Shown: positions 9,493 through 22,066, counted from the stretch's first letter. The stretch is DNA of 64,000 nt from Nitrospirota bacterium (GCA_029261165.1 JAJDBV010000037.1:57924-121923), one strand, 5' to 3'. Made by a program: numbers and translations. The notes: generated by a model not told the origin, from the sequence alone.

Positions 9493-10767
9493 TCAAAGGA
9501 GTTCGGTCTCTTCTGTTATTTCCTCTTCGGGGAGTTCGAGTAAAGGGATAGATTGAATGGCATTTCCGGCGATTCCTTTTACGGAGTTGTACATGTGGTT
9601 TGTATTTAACAGGACTTTCTGGATTTGTTTTTCTCTTTTTTTCCAGATGCCGTTCATGGCTCTTTTTTCTGATTCTAAGTCGGTATGCATCTGCGTGAAG
9701 CCTTCAACAATGGCCTCGATCTGGAGCCGGAATTCGTTGCCAGTCAGAAAATCATAAAGCATTCCCATTTTATCACCCTTGTTTTCCTGGGTCGCGATGG
9801 CATGACTCAGGCGAATGGCCGACTCTCTGAGCGCGACGCAAAGGCCTTTAAATTCTACAAAAGTACAAATCCAGATCCCTTCTTTAATTCCCATCCTTTC
9901 CATGTCCGTCGGCATAGACTCGGTGACCAATACGCCGATATCCGCATTTTTTTCCCGAATATCTTTTTTGAATTTTTCGATCCATCCCGGCTGAAAGCCC
10001 TTGGTCCTTTTGCTTTCATAATAAATGGTTCCACAGTTTTGCCGGGTCCTTGTATGAATGCGCTGAAGGCAGTCCGCGCCTCTTGCACCCTTTTTGATTT
10101 CTTCGATGGTGTCCAGAGGGAATTGTCCGGAAAGCCATTCCTCTATGGCCAGTTCCAGTACTTCCCCCTGAGTCTGCATCGAGCCTTGCTCAGCTTGTCT
10201 TTGGGCTGTTTTTAATTGCTCGTTCAGCTGGTGGATAACCTTCTCTCTTTCAGCGAGTTTCAGCAGGGATTTTTCTCCTTCAAACTTTTTGATCTTTTCC
10301 CTTTCTTCGGCGATCATTTCATTCAGGTGTTTTTCTGACGCCGCTTCAATAGAATCCTTTAGTTCGCTTTTTTCTCTCTTCAAGCGCTCTATATCTGATT
10401 TGGCTTTGTTAAACTCCTTGAGTTGAGATGATTTTTCATTGAGTTCCTCTTGAAGAGATTTCATTTGATGCGATTGTTCTTCTGAAAATTCAGCCTTGAT
10501 GATTGTTTTGAGCCGCTTCTCCGCGGCCCGCATGCCCTGCTTTATTTTCTCCGTGACAATGAGATCCTGCTTCTCCCTGGCATCCACTAATTTCTCGCGC
10601 TCTTCGTTGATGGCAGTCACCCTGTTCTGGTAGTTGTTTTTTTCCTTCGCTAATTCTTCCTGATACTTTCTCCTGAGGGTTTCTTCTACCTGGTGATACA
10701 AGATGTCGTTTACGTTAATTTCCTGATGACAATTCGGGCAATTTATTTTATTGGCTGTTTGTTTCAT
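9493..10767 (-). CDS. DUF2130 protein: zinc-ribbon start, coiled coil, nuclease-like domain
   Basis: A 424-residue protein. Residues 8-17 hold a CPNC half zinc ribbon, about 30-205 are a long charged coiled coil, and about 205-375 form the DUF2130 domain. That domain contains QGEVLELAIEEWL, IEEIKKGARGADC and TIYYESKRTKGFQPGW, a layout (E...D...ExK) resembling PD-(D/E)XK nucleases. The function of DUF2130 proteins is not established; the nuclease idea follows from the pattern. The gene is separated by 46 bases from the GIY-YIG gene downstream, so 9.2-10.8 kb carries two nuclease-like genes. Confidence 0.8.
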   Translation of the reverse strand: MKQTANKINCPNCHQEINVNDILYHQVEETLRRKYQEELAKEKNNYQNRVTAINEEREKLVDAREKQDLIVTEKIKQGMRAAEKRLKTIIKAEFSEEQSHQMKSLQEELNEKSSQLKEFNKAKSDIERLKREKSELKDSIEAASEKHLNEMIAEEREKIKKFEGEKSLLKLAEREKVIHQLNEQLKTAQRQAEQGSMQTQGEVLELAIEEWLSGQFPLDTIEEIKKGARGADCLQRIHTRTRQNCGTIYYESKRTKGFQPGWIEKFKKDIREKNADIGVLVTESMPTDMERMGIKEGIWICTFVEFKGLCVALRESAIRLSHAIATQENKGDKMGMLYDFLTGNEFRLQIEAIVEGFTQMHTDLESEKRAMNGIWKKREKQIQKVLLNTNHMYNSVKGIAGNAIQSIPLLELPEEEITEETELL

Positions 10768-11004
10768 AATAGGCTCTCTTAAGTGGGATCTTTCAGGGGC
10801 GTTAAAGAATGGTCCTGTTCAGAAAATGGTGGAATGGACTATAGCATGAATACGCATGGAGAGTGCAATCCCCCCCCTTTCATCAGGAGGGATAAATGAT
10901 TGACGACTCTCTTTCTCATCGGTATAAAGGATTCAGGGAAGCACAGTTCTTCCTGGTGGATGATGGTTCACTGCGGGAATTCTGAACAAAAAGAGAGAGA
11001 GATA

Positions 11005-11286
11005 ATGAGCAAAGAAGTGAGGATTTCGGTGAATTCAGTTGATAGGACTACCTTTGAGGTCAAGGTGGAGGGCGGTTCAACGACCAGCCACAAGGTTACA
11101 GTTGCACCGTCATATTATCAGTCGCTGACGGGTGGCCGGGTCCCGCCGGAGGAATTGGTTGACGCATCGTTCCGATTTCTTCTTGAACGGGAAAGCAATA
11201 CAAGTATTCTTCGTCGCTTCGACCTTTCCCTCATTAGTCGTTATTTTCCGGAGTACGAAGCGCTGATTCAGAAGATGCTGGACTGA
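11005..11286 (+). CDS. Conserved-looking 93-residue protein of unknown function
   Basis: I start this gene at ATG 11005 (MSKEVRISVNSVD), which follows a purine-rich GAGAGAGAT ribosome site, rather than at an upstream ATG whose extra 35 residues look non-coding. The protein appears to be a small beta-rich domain (residues 1-45) followed by helices (about 50-93, RVPPEELVDASFRFLLERE). No family is recognised. It is convergent with the DUF4388 gene. Confidence 0.65.
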   Translation: MSKEVRISVNSVDRTTFEVKVEGGSTTSHKVTVAPSYYQSLTGGRVPPEELVDASFRFLLERESNTSILRRFDLSLISRYFPEYEALIQKMLD

Positions 11287-11349
11287 TCAGTATCAGATGA
11301 CGTCGGTCATCCTGCCGAACTTCATCAAAGGGCCTTTACTCAATCGACC

Positions 11350-12105
11350 CTATCCTTCAATAGGAGATGTTTCGAGGGAAGCAGGATTTACCGCTTTGAG
11401 AACTTGGATGGTCAGGAGATAATAGAGGACTTGGGCGCATTCCAGCGAGTTCATGTCTGAATCAATGAGGATTTGATATAAAGTCCGCTTTTCGTCGGCG
11501 AGTTGGATCAGTCCCTGCATGGCGGGTGTGAGTTGTATTTCTTTGGAAAGCCGGGGAAGATCTTCAGAGGTCTCGATGTTGGCGTTTGGTGAGGGCAGTT
11601 CTTTTAAAATACGGGTCCAATCCCGAATCCGCTGGATCCCTTCCAGAATGACGTCGCCAGTACTGATGTTCAAGGTGATGACCTCTTCGGTGGGTAGAGG
11701 TCCTTCCATAAACTTGTATTCTCCCGCAATCCAGGTAAAGAGGCCCAGGGTGATCTCCTTGACCTGTGAGATTACGCCTTCAAAGAGATCTTTTGGTGCG
11801 ATTAATCCCTCTTCCACGAGAATAGTCCCCTGTCGTTTCCCTGTTTTTTTTAGGAGCTCAACAGATCTTTCGTATTCCTTGTAGTGAATTTTTCCGGTTT
11901 TTAGCAGTACCTCGCCAAGACGGTCGTCCGGGTAAAAGGAGGTTGCAAAGACAATCTCGCCATTTTTAAAATAAATCGACTTGTTGAGGTCATTCCGAAA
12001 AAGATTAAGCACCCCGGTTTTTTCCTTCTGCCACATAATCTGAAGGATCTTTGGTAATCGGATATCACTAAGTGAACCGCTTGGCGTAAAGAGATCTTCT
12101 GTCAT
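11350..12105 (-). CDS. DUF4388 (PATAN-like) domain protein
   Basis: A 251-residue protein. The N-terminal 100 residues match the DUF4388 pattern (GSLSDIRLPKILQIMWQKEK, TGVLNLF, KSIYFKNGEIVFA), followed by a helical region with GTILVEEGLI. DUF4388/PATAN domains are found in regulators of motility, gliding and surface responses in Deltaproteobacteria, Cyanobacteria and others, where they mediate protein contacts. It starts 1 base after the secF stop, so it is the last gene of the tgt-yajC-secDF transcription unit. No output domain is attached. Confidence 0.75.
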   Translation of the reverse strand: MTEDLFTPSGSLSDIRLPKILQIMWQKEKTGVLNLFRNDLNKSIYFKNGEIVFATSFYPDDRLGEVLLKTGKIHYKEYERSVELLKKTGKRQGTILVEEGLIAPKDLFEGVISQVKEITLGLFTWIAGEYKFMEGPLPTEEVITLNISTGDVILEGIQRIRDWTRILKELPSPNANIETSEDLPRLSKEIQLTPAMQGLIQLADEKRTLYQILIDSDMNSLECAQVLYYLLTIQVLKAVNPASLETSPIEG

Positions 12106-12106
12106 T

Positions 12107-13030
12107 TTATGCCCTTTTTAGGACCCTGGTTTCGCGATGCCGTTGTTTCCATGTCACGAGAAGAGAACTGGCAATGAACCAGGAAGAATAAGTTCCGACG
12201 ACGACGCCGATCAGGACCGCGAGGGCAAAATCATGAATGACTTCTCCCCCGAAGAGATAAAGCGCAGCGACCGCCAGAAAAGTTGTTACGCTGGTGATGA
12301 GTGTTCGGGAGAGGACATCATTAATTGTACGATTGATCGTTTGTTCGAAAGACTCTTTTTTTCGGGTCTTTAGGTTTTCACGGATCCGGTCAAAGATAAC
12401 AACGGTGTCATTTAAAGAATAACCTGCAATGGTTAACAGGGCTGTCACCGTGAGAAGGGTGATCTCTTTGTCCAAGAGGAAGAAAGTTCCCAATACAACG
12501 AGGACATCATGGAAAGCCGCAATGGCCGCTGCAACACCAAACTGAAATTGAAACCGGTATGCAATAAAAGAGATGATGCCGACGAGGGAGATTGTGATCG
12601 CCCAAAGGGCATCTTCCTGAAGCCTTTTTCCGATGGTTGGCCCGATCTCTGTGCTGCTTTCAATAATGAATGGATTTCCGGAAAAGGCCTTTGAGATGAT
12701 CGATTCTATTTGCCCTCTGATGTTTTTTTGAACGATATCTTTTTTCTTGACGCGGATGATGAGCTTGTTTTCCCGCACCACTTCCTGAAGTTCGGTCCCG
12801 GGGAGCCCTCCGTCACTCAGCGCTCTTCTCGCCTCATTAATAGGGATGGGCTGATCAAATTTAAGCTGAACAGCGGCACCCCCGGCGAAATCGATTCCTA
12901 AATTTCCCTTGCCGCGTGAGATCTGGGTCAAGGAGACCAGGCCAATGGAGACGAGAATGATGGACAAGATATAGAAGGTTTGACGCCTCCCGAGAAAATT
13001 GATATCTGTATTCTTAAAGAACTCTAACAT
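12107..13030 (-). CDS. secF: Protein-export membrane protein SecF
   Basis: A 307-residue protein with six transmembrane helices, which together with SecD uses the proton gradient to pull secreted proteins through SecYEG. The first helix (SIILVSIGLVSL) is followed by GIDFAGGAAVQLKF, the first periplasmic motif. FDRIRENLKTRKKE and TINDVLSRTLITSVTTFLA are typical of SecF. It lies 26 bases downstream of secD. Confidence 0.95.
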   Translation of the reverse strand: MLEFFKNTDINFLGRRQTFYILSIILVSIGLVSLTQISRGKGNLGIDFAGGAAVQLKFDQPIPINEARRALSDGGLPGTELQEVVRENKLIIRVKKKDIVQKNIRGQIESIISKAFSGNPFIIESSTEIGPTIGKRLQEDALWAITISLVGIISFIAYRFQFQFGVAAAIAAFHDVLVVLGTFFLLDKEITLLTVTALLTIAGYSLNDTVVIFDRIRENLKTRKKESFEQTINRTINDVLSRTLITSVTTFLAVAALYLFGGEVIHDFALAVLIGVVVGTYSSWFIASSLLVTWKQRHRETRVLKRA

Positions 13031-13056
13031 ATGCTTCCCTATGATTCCTTTCGTGA

Positions 13057-14691
13057 TTAAATACTCAAGCTTTCCAAGCGTTTCCGACCGTTGATGAAAT
13101 CGTAGACCGCTTTTGTTCCGACCAGGGCGGTAAAGAGATTAATCATCACTCCGAGTGAGAGGGTTACCGCAAAACCTTTGATCGGACCGGTTCCAAACAT
13201 AAAGAGGGCGAAACCGGTAATCAGTGTCGTGACATTTGAATCAAAAATAGAGGAGAAGGCCTTGTTGTATCCGGAATCCACTGCCAGGCGTACCGGCCTC
13301 CCCGCCCGTAACTCTTCCCGGATGCGTTCCAGGATCAGGACATTCGCATCGACTGCCAGACCAGCGGTTAAAATAATCCCGGCAATGCCAGGCAAGGTCA
13401 AGGTCGCGTTCAGTGCGGCCAATGCGCCGACCAGCAGGATCAAATTGAGGACCATCGCAAAATCGGCGAGTAAGCCGGAAAGCCGATAATAAACAACCAT
13501 AAAAACGACAACGAGCAAGGATCCGAATCCCCCTGCGATCAGGCCCTTACGAATGGAGTCTTTCCCTAGGGAAGGTCCGACCGTGACATTCTGTATAATC
13601 TTGACGGGTGCCGGTAGGGAACCCGCTCGCAGGATAATGGCGAGATCTTTGGCCTCCTGTGTTGTGTATGTCCCTGTGATCTGGGCGCGGCCTCCACTGA
13701 TTTTTTCCTGAATGCGCGGCGCCGATTTCACAGACTTGTCCAGGACGATGGCGAGCCGTCTTCTCCTGTTTTCGTCGGTGACCTTTTCAAAAAGCCTGGA
13801 CCCCACCGGATCAAAGGTAATGGATACGTAGGGCTCGTTGAACTCTCCGAAGGAAACGCGGGCGTCGGTGAGGAGGTCCCCGGCAAGGACGGCCTGCTTC
13901 TTGACGAGGTAGGGTGTTTTTGTAATATCGCCGGTTTCTTTATGGACGATCCGTTCAAATAGAATTTCGTCTTCCGGATCAATTTTTTCCTTGAACTCGG
14001 TAAAGAACTGTTCTGCCGCGTCCGGATCGAGCCGGGACGGAAATTGACTCAGGATGGCGGAGGTTTCATTCAGGAGTTTAAACTCGAGTTGGGCTGTCTT
14101 CCCGATCAATTCAATAGCCCGTTCGGGTTCACTGACCCCGGGAAGTTGGATCAGGATCTGGTTGGCGCCCTGTTGTTGAATCAGCGGCTCAGTCACCCCA
14201 AATTCGTCGATTCGGTTCCGAATCGTCTCTAATGCCTGGAGCGTCGAGGTCTCGAGGATTCTTTTCTCCTCCGACTTGCGGAAGGTCAGGACCTTTTCTC
14301 CTCCCTCCTCTCGGGCGGTTACCAGGCTTGTATATTTGTCGTCTAGCAGTTCGGTAATCTTTTCGTTGTTTTCAGAATCGAAGGAGAGGGTAATCTCTTT
14401 TCCATCTCGTTGAATAGACGAAACCGAGATCTCTTCATCCTCCAGTGCGTCTTTGAGTGATGCCATGTTTCTGTCAATCGCGTTCTCAACCGCTTTTTCG
14501 CTCTCTACTTCCAGAATAAGGTGCATTCCTCCACGCAGATCCAGGCCGAGGGTTACCCCCTTGTCTGGAAAGATATTCCCCCACCAGTCGGGGAGCACAG
14601 AATAGATCGGTGTTGAAGGGAGTAAAAACAGGATGGAGAGCGTAATCGTTGCGAGGAGAAAAAGAAATCTCCCCTTTACTTCTCGTTTCAT
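13057..14691 (-). CDS. secD: Protein-export membrane protein SecD
   Basis: A 544-residue protein of normal SecD length for Nitrospirota or Deltaproteobacteria. It has one N-terminal helix, a large periplasmic domain (starting LGLDLRGGMHLILEV) and five C-terminal helices. LAVDANVLILERIREELRAG is the conserved DANVLI motif. The first codon overlaps the yajC stop (ATGA), giving yajC-secD-secF coupling. Confidence 0.96.
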   Translation of the reverse strand: MKREVKGRFLFLLATITLSILFLLPSTPIYSVLPDWWGNIFPDKGVTLGLDLRGGMHLILEVESEKAVENAIDRNMASLKDALEDEEISVSSIQRDGKEITLSFDSENNEKITELLDDKYTSLVTAREEGGEKVLTFRKSEEKRILETSTLQALETIRNRIDEFGVTEPLIQQQGANQILIQLPGVSEPERAIELIGKTAQLEFKLLNETSAILSQFPSRLDPDAAEQFFTEFKEKIDPEDEILFERIVHKETGDITKTPYLVKKQAVLAGDLLTDARVSFGEFNEPYVSITFDPVGSRLFEKVTDENRRRRLAIVLDKSVKSAPRIQEKISGGRAQITGTYTTQEAKDLAIILRAGSLPAPVKIIQNVTVGPSLGKDSIRKGLIAGGFGSLLVVVFMVVYYRLSGLLADFAMVLNLILLVGALAALNATLTLPGIAGIILTAGLAVDANVLILERIREELRAGRPVRLAVDSGYNKAFSSIFDSNVTTLITGFALFMFGTGPIKGFAVTLSLGVMINLFTALVGTKAVYDFINGRKRLESLSI

Positions 14692-15047
14692 TTGCCTTTT
14701 TCCTCCTTCTTATCAGAGCCGTCCGTGATTTCTTCAATATTGGTCCTAACGACTTTGATACGAACGCCATCGGCCACCTGAAGTGTGACAACTTTTGGAG
14801 TAAGGTTGGTGACCGTCCCGATGATCCCTCCTGAGGTCGCCACGCGTTCTCCCTTTTTTAAGGAGTCGATCATCTCTTTTTGTTTCCTGGCGCGCTTCTG
14901 TTGGGGCATGACGAGCAGAAAATAAAAAAGGACAAAAATAAGGACAAAAGGGATGAACCCTAGAATTTGCGCCGAGCCCGCTCCCGCCGAACCGCTGGCG
15001 CTGCCTCCTGTTTGGGCCCAGGCAGTTGATTCAAGCCACTCCAACAA
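14688..15047 (-). CDS. yajC: Preprotein translocase subunit YajC
   Basis: An accessory subunit of the SecDF-YajC complex. I choose TTG at 15047 as the start because a perfect AAGGAGG sits 8 bases upstream; an in-frame ATG at 15068 lies before that ribosome site. The resulting 119 residues have one transmembrane helix (ILGFIPFVLIFVLFYFLLV) followed by the conserved PQQKRARKQKEMIDSLKKG and the TSGGIIGTV domain. An inverted-repeat element occupies the region between this gene and tgt, so yajC may need its own promoter there. Confidence 0.92.
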   Translation of the reverse strand: MLEWLESTAWAQTGGSASGSAGAGSAQILGFIPFVLIFVLFYFLLVMPQQKRARKQKEMIDSLKKGERVATSGGIIGTVTNLTPKVVTLQVADGVRIKVVRTNIEEITDGSDKKEEKGK

Positions 15048-15082
15048 TTTAGTAACCTCCTTCGTCATTTTGCTTTTGTTTA

Positions 15083-18164
<3,082 letters not shown>

Positions 18165-18290
18165 CGATCTACTGAAGCCCTCATAAATCTTTCTCGCACT
18201 CCGTTTAGAAAATGAATCATGACAATATTCTGAACCAAAAGCCACGCTGGCTTAGGGCCACCTCTTTTCAGATTTTAAAATAAGCAGCTA

Positions 18291-18318
18291 ACTATAGTCT
18301 ATCTACTTGAAAAGTCAA
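18291..18318 (-). promoter_or_regulatory. Sigma-70-like promoter for argS
   Basis: On the minus strand, TTGACT and TATAGT are separated by 16 bases, upstream of argS. Spacing and hexamers fit the housekeeping consensus. Confidence 0.5.
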
Positions 18319-18466
18319 CTATTTAGATTGAAAGTGTCAAGCAAAAATAGCGATGTCTTCTGTTGACGTAATCCTAAAAGATAAATGGCATTTCCGGGAT
18401 GAGTTTAGACTTGAAAAGAAAATGGTTTTTATGAAATAATCCGGAAAAACTCCAGGAGAATCAGGA

Positions 18467-18685
18467 ATGGGCGATCAGAAAAGTAAAATTATTTTTACGC
18501 TTATTATCGTAGTGTGTCTCGGGGGCGGGGCTGGATTCCTTTATCTCGGGAGTCATTTTTTTTCTGGTCGGGCTGTGCCTTTCTGGACCTTCTCGACCTA
18601 CATCGTCGTATTGACCATCATCATTATCTTCTTTGCCTACCGATTTATCTTCGTTCACCCCTATCAGAACGACGAAGAAGAATAA
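18467..18685 (+). CDS. Small two-helix membrane protein of unknown function
   Basis: A 72-residue protein with two transmembrane helices (about 8-27 and 39-60) and a charged tail ending NDEEE. A ribosome site (CAGGAGAATCAGGA) precedes the ATG. No family is recognised. It faces the frameshifted Ig-like gene tail to tail, 18 bases away. Confidence 0.65.
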   Translation: MGDQKSKIIFTLIIVVCLGGGAGFLYLGSHFFSGRAVPFWTFSTYIVVLTIIIIFFAYRFIFVHPYQNDEEE

Positions 18686-18703
18686 GGTCCACGTGGTGTC
18701 GCT

Positions 18704-19298
18704 TTACATGCCAACAGGCCGTTGCCACTGAAAGATCTCTGCGAACACCCCTTCCGGTTCCGGACCGATTTCCCCAGGCAGGAACATCTTTTTTGTATTG
18801 AAGTGCTCCCTCTGCTCGGGATTTGGAATGTCGATCAAAAAAAGACCAGGCCGATCGCGCCTGGCGAATAGACCCCCACCAGGGGAGATCCGGCTGGGCG
18901 GCATGATTTATGGCGTGAATAACCTTGATTGTGACTGCGGCACGCGGGGGATTGGGGACAGGGGTATACCGTCGGGCGACTGCCCAAAAAGTAAGGGGGC
19001 CAATGAACGTTTTTGGGATTTGGATAGACCACTCATAGGGGGGCATCGAATCCAGCTTCGAGGGCGAGACGCCCCTTGAGACCATGAGAAGGACGCCAAA
19101 CAAGGGCGCCTTGTCACCCGGATCGATGCGGATTTTCAGGCTGTTGCCTGCTTCCACGATCTCCCCGCTTGACGGGCTGATGAACCGGAAGGCCCAGACC
19201 TTTGAAGGCCCAATTCCTTCCGGGGCCGTCATGCAGACCGCGACAAAGATCAAATAAAGAAGAATCCCCTTTTGGAAAGGCGTATGTGTTGTCCCCAT
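18704..19298 (-). pseudogene. Secreted Ig-like domain protein with probable frameshift
   Basis: From ATG 19298 (MGTTHTPFQKG) the frame encodes a hydrophobic signal-like helix (ILLYLIFVAVCM) and an Ig-like domain (FISPSSGEIVEAGNSLKIRI, then PLTFWAVARRYTP). Beyond about 18,840 this frame becomes Arg/Ser-rich and runs to 18645, into the neighbouring gene. The alternative frame gives LIDIPNPEQREHFNTKK and FAEIFQWQRPVGM, ending at 18704 just clear of the neighbour and with more natural codons. A run of seven T (minus strand, 18837-18843) is the likely shift point. It could be a real mutation, programmed slippage or a sequencing error. Confidence 0.5.
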
Positions 19299-19465
19299 TT
19301 CATTCAACCAGACGGGAAAGAAGCGCAAAAACCCACTACAGTTTATCGTATCACAGCCGAACAGATTAAAACGAGTTGAGCACGTATCGTGCGTGCCATT
19401 TAAGTTATTCTAGTAAGAGATTATTTAGGCCGCACAAGAGCCGTCATTATTCCACGCTTCAACAA

Positions 19466-20623
19466 TTAAAGAGAGCTGGAGGCGGCCTGATTCAGCAATG
19501 CGCGGACTCCCTTGGCCCGCTCCATGGCTTGGCGTGGATCTGGATGAACCAGGGTGACATGGCCCATTTTTCTCCCTGTTTTGATACCCTGTTTTCGGTA
19601 GTGGTAGAGCCGGGCTCCGGGGACCGATAAGAGCTGCTTGAGCTGTTCTGGAGATTCCGCTGCAGTTACTTCCGGTCCGAGGATGTTCACCATGACGGCC
19701 GGAGAGGAAAGCTGAATATCAACAAGGGGCAGGCCGCAAAGGATACGCACCTGATGCTCAAACTGGGAGATGGTGGCAACATCCATGCTGTAATGTCCTG
19801 AATTGTGCGGACGCGGGGCAATCTCGTTGATGAGCAGTTCTCCATTTTCCATGAGAAAAAACTCGATGCAGAATATGCCGACCCCTTCGAGGGCGGAAAT
19901 GATATCTGCCGCGAGAGAGGCGGCTTTGCGTGCGATGTCCGGGTCAATGTCTGCGGGAACTTGACAGAGTCGGAGGATGCCTTCTTCATGCCGGTTTTCA
20001 GTAACGGGATAGGTTTTAAAATTCCCTTCCTCATTCCGCACGATCATGATGGAGAGCTCCTTGGCATATGGTGCCCACTTTTCAATAATCCATCCTGAAT
20101 GTCGCGGTTGAAGTGATTCCTGAAGTGCATGAACATCCCTCCAGCCCTTGAGCCGCCATTGCCCATGCCCGTCGTATCCTGCCGTGGCCGTCTTGCAGAT
20201 GGCGGGAAGGCTGAAGTCGGACATGACCCGATTGAGTTCTGTCGGATTCTCAAGAACCCGAAAAGGAGTTACAGGAAATTTATGTTCTACAAGAAAGCGC
20301 TTCTCGCGGATTCTGTTTTGAAGGAGGCGTAGTATCCGACTCCCCGGTTTTACTGGGTGTGTTGTCTCCAGGGCTTCAACAAGGGGCACAGGGATGTTTT
20401 CCCACTCATAGGTGATGGCTTCACTCTCCTTGCGAAATGTCTGGAGTGTTTTGGAATCATCGAAAGGGGCTGAGAGAAAGGTGTCGGCCATGGTTCTGGC
20501 TGGTGCATCCGGATGGGGGTCCCAGACGACGACCCGAAACCCGAGTTGACGGGCGGCGATGGCAAAGAACATCCCCAACTGTCCTCCGCCCAGAATGCCC
20601 AGCTTGCGGAATCGGTCTGCCAT
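19466..20623 (-). CDS. purK: N5-carboxyaminoimidazole ribonucleotide synthase
   Basis: A 385-residue ATP-grasp enzyme of purine synthesis that carboxylates AIR with ATP and bicarbonate. It has LGILGGGQLGMFFAIAARQL at the N-terminus, KTATAGYDGHGQ in the ATP-grasp loop, and EIAPRPHNSGHYSMD near residue 270, the typical PurK metal and substrate region. It starts 2 bases after the purE stop, forming purE-purK. Confidence 0.96.
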   Translation of the reverse strand: MADRFRKLGILGGGQLGMFFAIAARQLGFRVVVWDPHPDAPARTMADTFLSAPFDDSKTLQTFRKESEAITYEWENIPVPLVEALETTHPVKPGSRILRLLQNRIREKRFLVEHKFPVTPFRVLENPTELNRVMSDFSLPAICKTATAGYDGHGQWRLKGWRDVHALQESLQPRHSGWIIEKWAPYAKELSIMIVRNEEGNFKTYPVTENRHEEGILRLCQVPADIDPDIARKAASLAADIISALEGVGIFCIEFFLMENGELLINEIAPRPHNSGHYSMDVATISQFEHQVRILCGLPLVDIQLSSPAVMVNILGPEVTAAESPEQLKQLLSVPGARLYHYRKQGIKTGRKMGHVTLVHPDPRQAMERAKGVRALLNQAASSSL

Positions 20624-20625
20624 CC

Positions 20626-21132
20626 TTACTGGCCTTTCAGAACAGTACGGGTCTGTTTTTTACGAAACGCAAGGAGTTTTTGACGGATAGGACGGTATTT
20701 CAGGGAGAGAATTTCCGCCGCCAGCAGGGCGGCGTTCTCGGCCCCTCCAATCGCCACGGTTGCAACCGGGACCCCACGGGGCATCTGAACAATCGAGAGG
20801 AGTGAATCCAGTCCACGAAGGTGTTCTGTCGGGATGGGGACCCCGATCACGGGTAGAAGGGTTTTGGCCGCGATCATCCCCGGAAGATGCGCGGCCCCGC
20901 CGGCACCGGCAATAATGACTTCCAGTCCCCTCCGCTCAGCATTTTCGGCATATGTGAACATTTGATCGGGGGTTCGATGTGCCGAGACAACACGCAATTC
21001 ATTCCCGATGCCGAGTGAATCCAGGGCCGCGACGGCCTTTTCCAGGACAGGGAAGTCGCTCGTACTCCCGCCAATAATCCCGACCCGGATCTCTTTTTTG
21101 GTTGTCTTCGTCTGATTACTTTTTTTCGGCAT
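20626..21132 (-). CDS. purE: N5-CAIR mutase
   Basis: A class I PurE that converts the PurK product to CAIR. From ATG 21132 (MPKKSNQTK) it is 168 residues; an upstream in-frame start would add 22 atypical residues. Conserved motifs are [28 protein letters not shown] with the active-site His, [14 protein letters not shown] and [19 protein letters not shown] promoter-like pair lies 70-100 bases upstream. Confidence 0.95.
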   Translation of the reverse strand: MPKKSNQTKTTKKEIRVGIIGGSTSDFPVLEKAVAALDSLGIGNELRVVSAHRTPDQMFTYAENAERRGLEVIIAGAGGAAHLPGMIAAKTLLPVIGVPIPTEHLRGLDSLLSIVQMPRGVPVATVAIGGAENAALLAAEILSLKYRPIRQKLLAFRKKQTRTVLKGQ

Positions 21133-21201
21133 GTTGATATTGCTCCAGGAGGTTTTGATGGCCCGATTTGTCTGAAGAGAATCTACACCAACGGCCATCG
21201 T

Positions 21202-21230
21202 AGATTAAAATGATGAAGATCGCAAGTCAA
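21202..21230 (-). promoter_or_regulatory. Sigma-70-like promoter for purE-purK
   Basis: TTGACT and TAATCT on the minus strand, spaced 17 bases, about 70 bases before the chosen purE start. Confidence 0.4.
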
Positions 21231-21262
21231 AGGTTGATCCGTGGACTTCACTGAATCTCTGA

Positions 21263-21291
21263 TTGCACTGAAGAATGAAATCTGCTAGATT
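21263..21291 (+). promoter_or_regulatory. Promoter of tRNA-Cys
   Basis: TTGCAC and TAGATT separated by 17 bases. The -10 box ends 11 bases before the mature tRNA 5' end, as expected for a short leader. Confidence 0.55.
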
Positions 21292-21302
21292 AATCACTCT
21301 AT

Positions 21303-21378
21303 GGCGGCGTACCCAAGTGGCTAAGGGAGCAGTCTGCAAAACTGTCATTCAGCGGTTCGATTCCGCTCGCCGCCTCCA
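21303..21378 (+). tRNA. tRNA-Cys (anticodon GCA)
   Basis: 76 bases form a complete cloverleaf. The acceptor stem GGCGGCG pairs with CGCCGCC; the anticodon stem GCAGT/ACTGT encloses loop CTGCAAA with anticodon GCA; the T stem AGCGG/CCGCT encloses TTCGATT. Discriminator T and a genomically encoded CCA follow. Confidence 0.97.
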
Positions 21379-21499
21379 AAATCTCCCTCCTTTTTACCGG
21401 TGTTATGATGCCTCCTCGCAGCTTTTTTGCGGTGCCCAGTACTCCGGGCGGGGTCCCCAGCAGCTTTACTCGTTTTTTTATTTATGATATCTTTACCCT

Positions 21500-22066
21500 A
21501 TGTCAGCCCTGAGAATTAAGCCAAAACAGCTCCTTTTATTTCTCATGATGGGGCTCCTCTTTTTTTTGTCTTTCTCTTTGATGTCAGGCCTGAAAAAGAG
21601 AAACATGTCGGCTGTTTTTGAGTCTTCCGGCGTGAAGGCGGATATCGGAATTCGCCGCTTTTCCTTCGTTCAGACTCATGGGGGGGAGCCGGAATGGGAG
21701 TTGCGTGCGGAGTACGCGGAAATGTTTGAAAAGGAGCAGAAGGCCACCCTGAGGGAGGTTGCAGTCACCATTCAAACCGGGAATGGATTAAACCTGAAAT
21801 TGAAGGGGAATGAAGGGACCATTGACACGGCAAAGAAAGACTTTTCCCTCAGGAATAGAACCGCGCTCATGGAAATTATGCTGGGAAACGGCTATATCGT
21901 AAAGACCTCCGGCCTGAAGTGGACCAATGAATCAAGAGAGCTGACAACAGATGGGTTTGCCACCATCTCAGGCCCTCAGGTCGAAGTTGAAGGAACAAAG
22001 GTGAGGTGGTCGCTTGGTGATCAAGAGCTCATTGTATCTGGTGATGTTAAAGCGGTCCTTTTTTAA
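21500..22066 (+). CDS. lptC: LPS export ABC transporter periplasmic protein LptC
   Basis: A 188-residue bitopic inner-membrane protein of the Lpt bridge. The N-terminal helix (LLLFLMMGLLFFLSFSLM) is followed by a beta-jellyroll periplasmic domain (FSFVQTHGGEPEWELRAEYAE, typical of LptC). It receives lipopolysaccharide from LptBFG and passes it to LptA. Its last 23 bases overlap lptA, which is in another frame. Confidence 0.88.
   Translation: MSALRIKPKQLLLFLMMGLLFFLSFSLMSGLKKRNMSAVFESSGVKADIGIRRFSFVQTHGGEPEWELRAEYAEMFEKEQKATLREVAVTIQTGNGLNLKLKGNEGTIDTAKKDFSLRNRTALMEIMLGNGYIVKTSGLKWTNESRELTTDGFATISGPQVEVEGTKVRWSLGDQELIVSGDVKAVLF

Noticed and set aside
10870..10877. Run of eight C upstream of 11005
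   Set aside because: No promoter elements around it and no evidence of spacing control.
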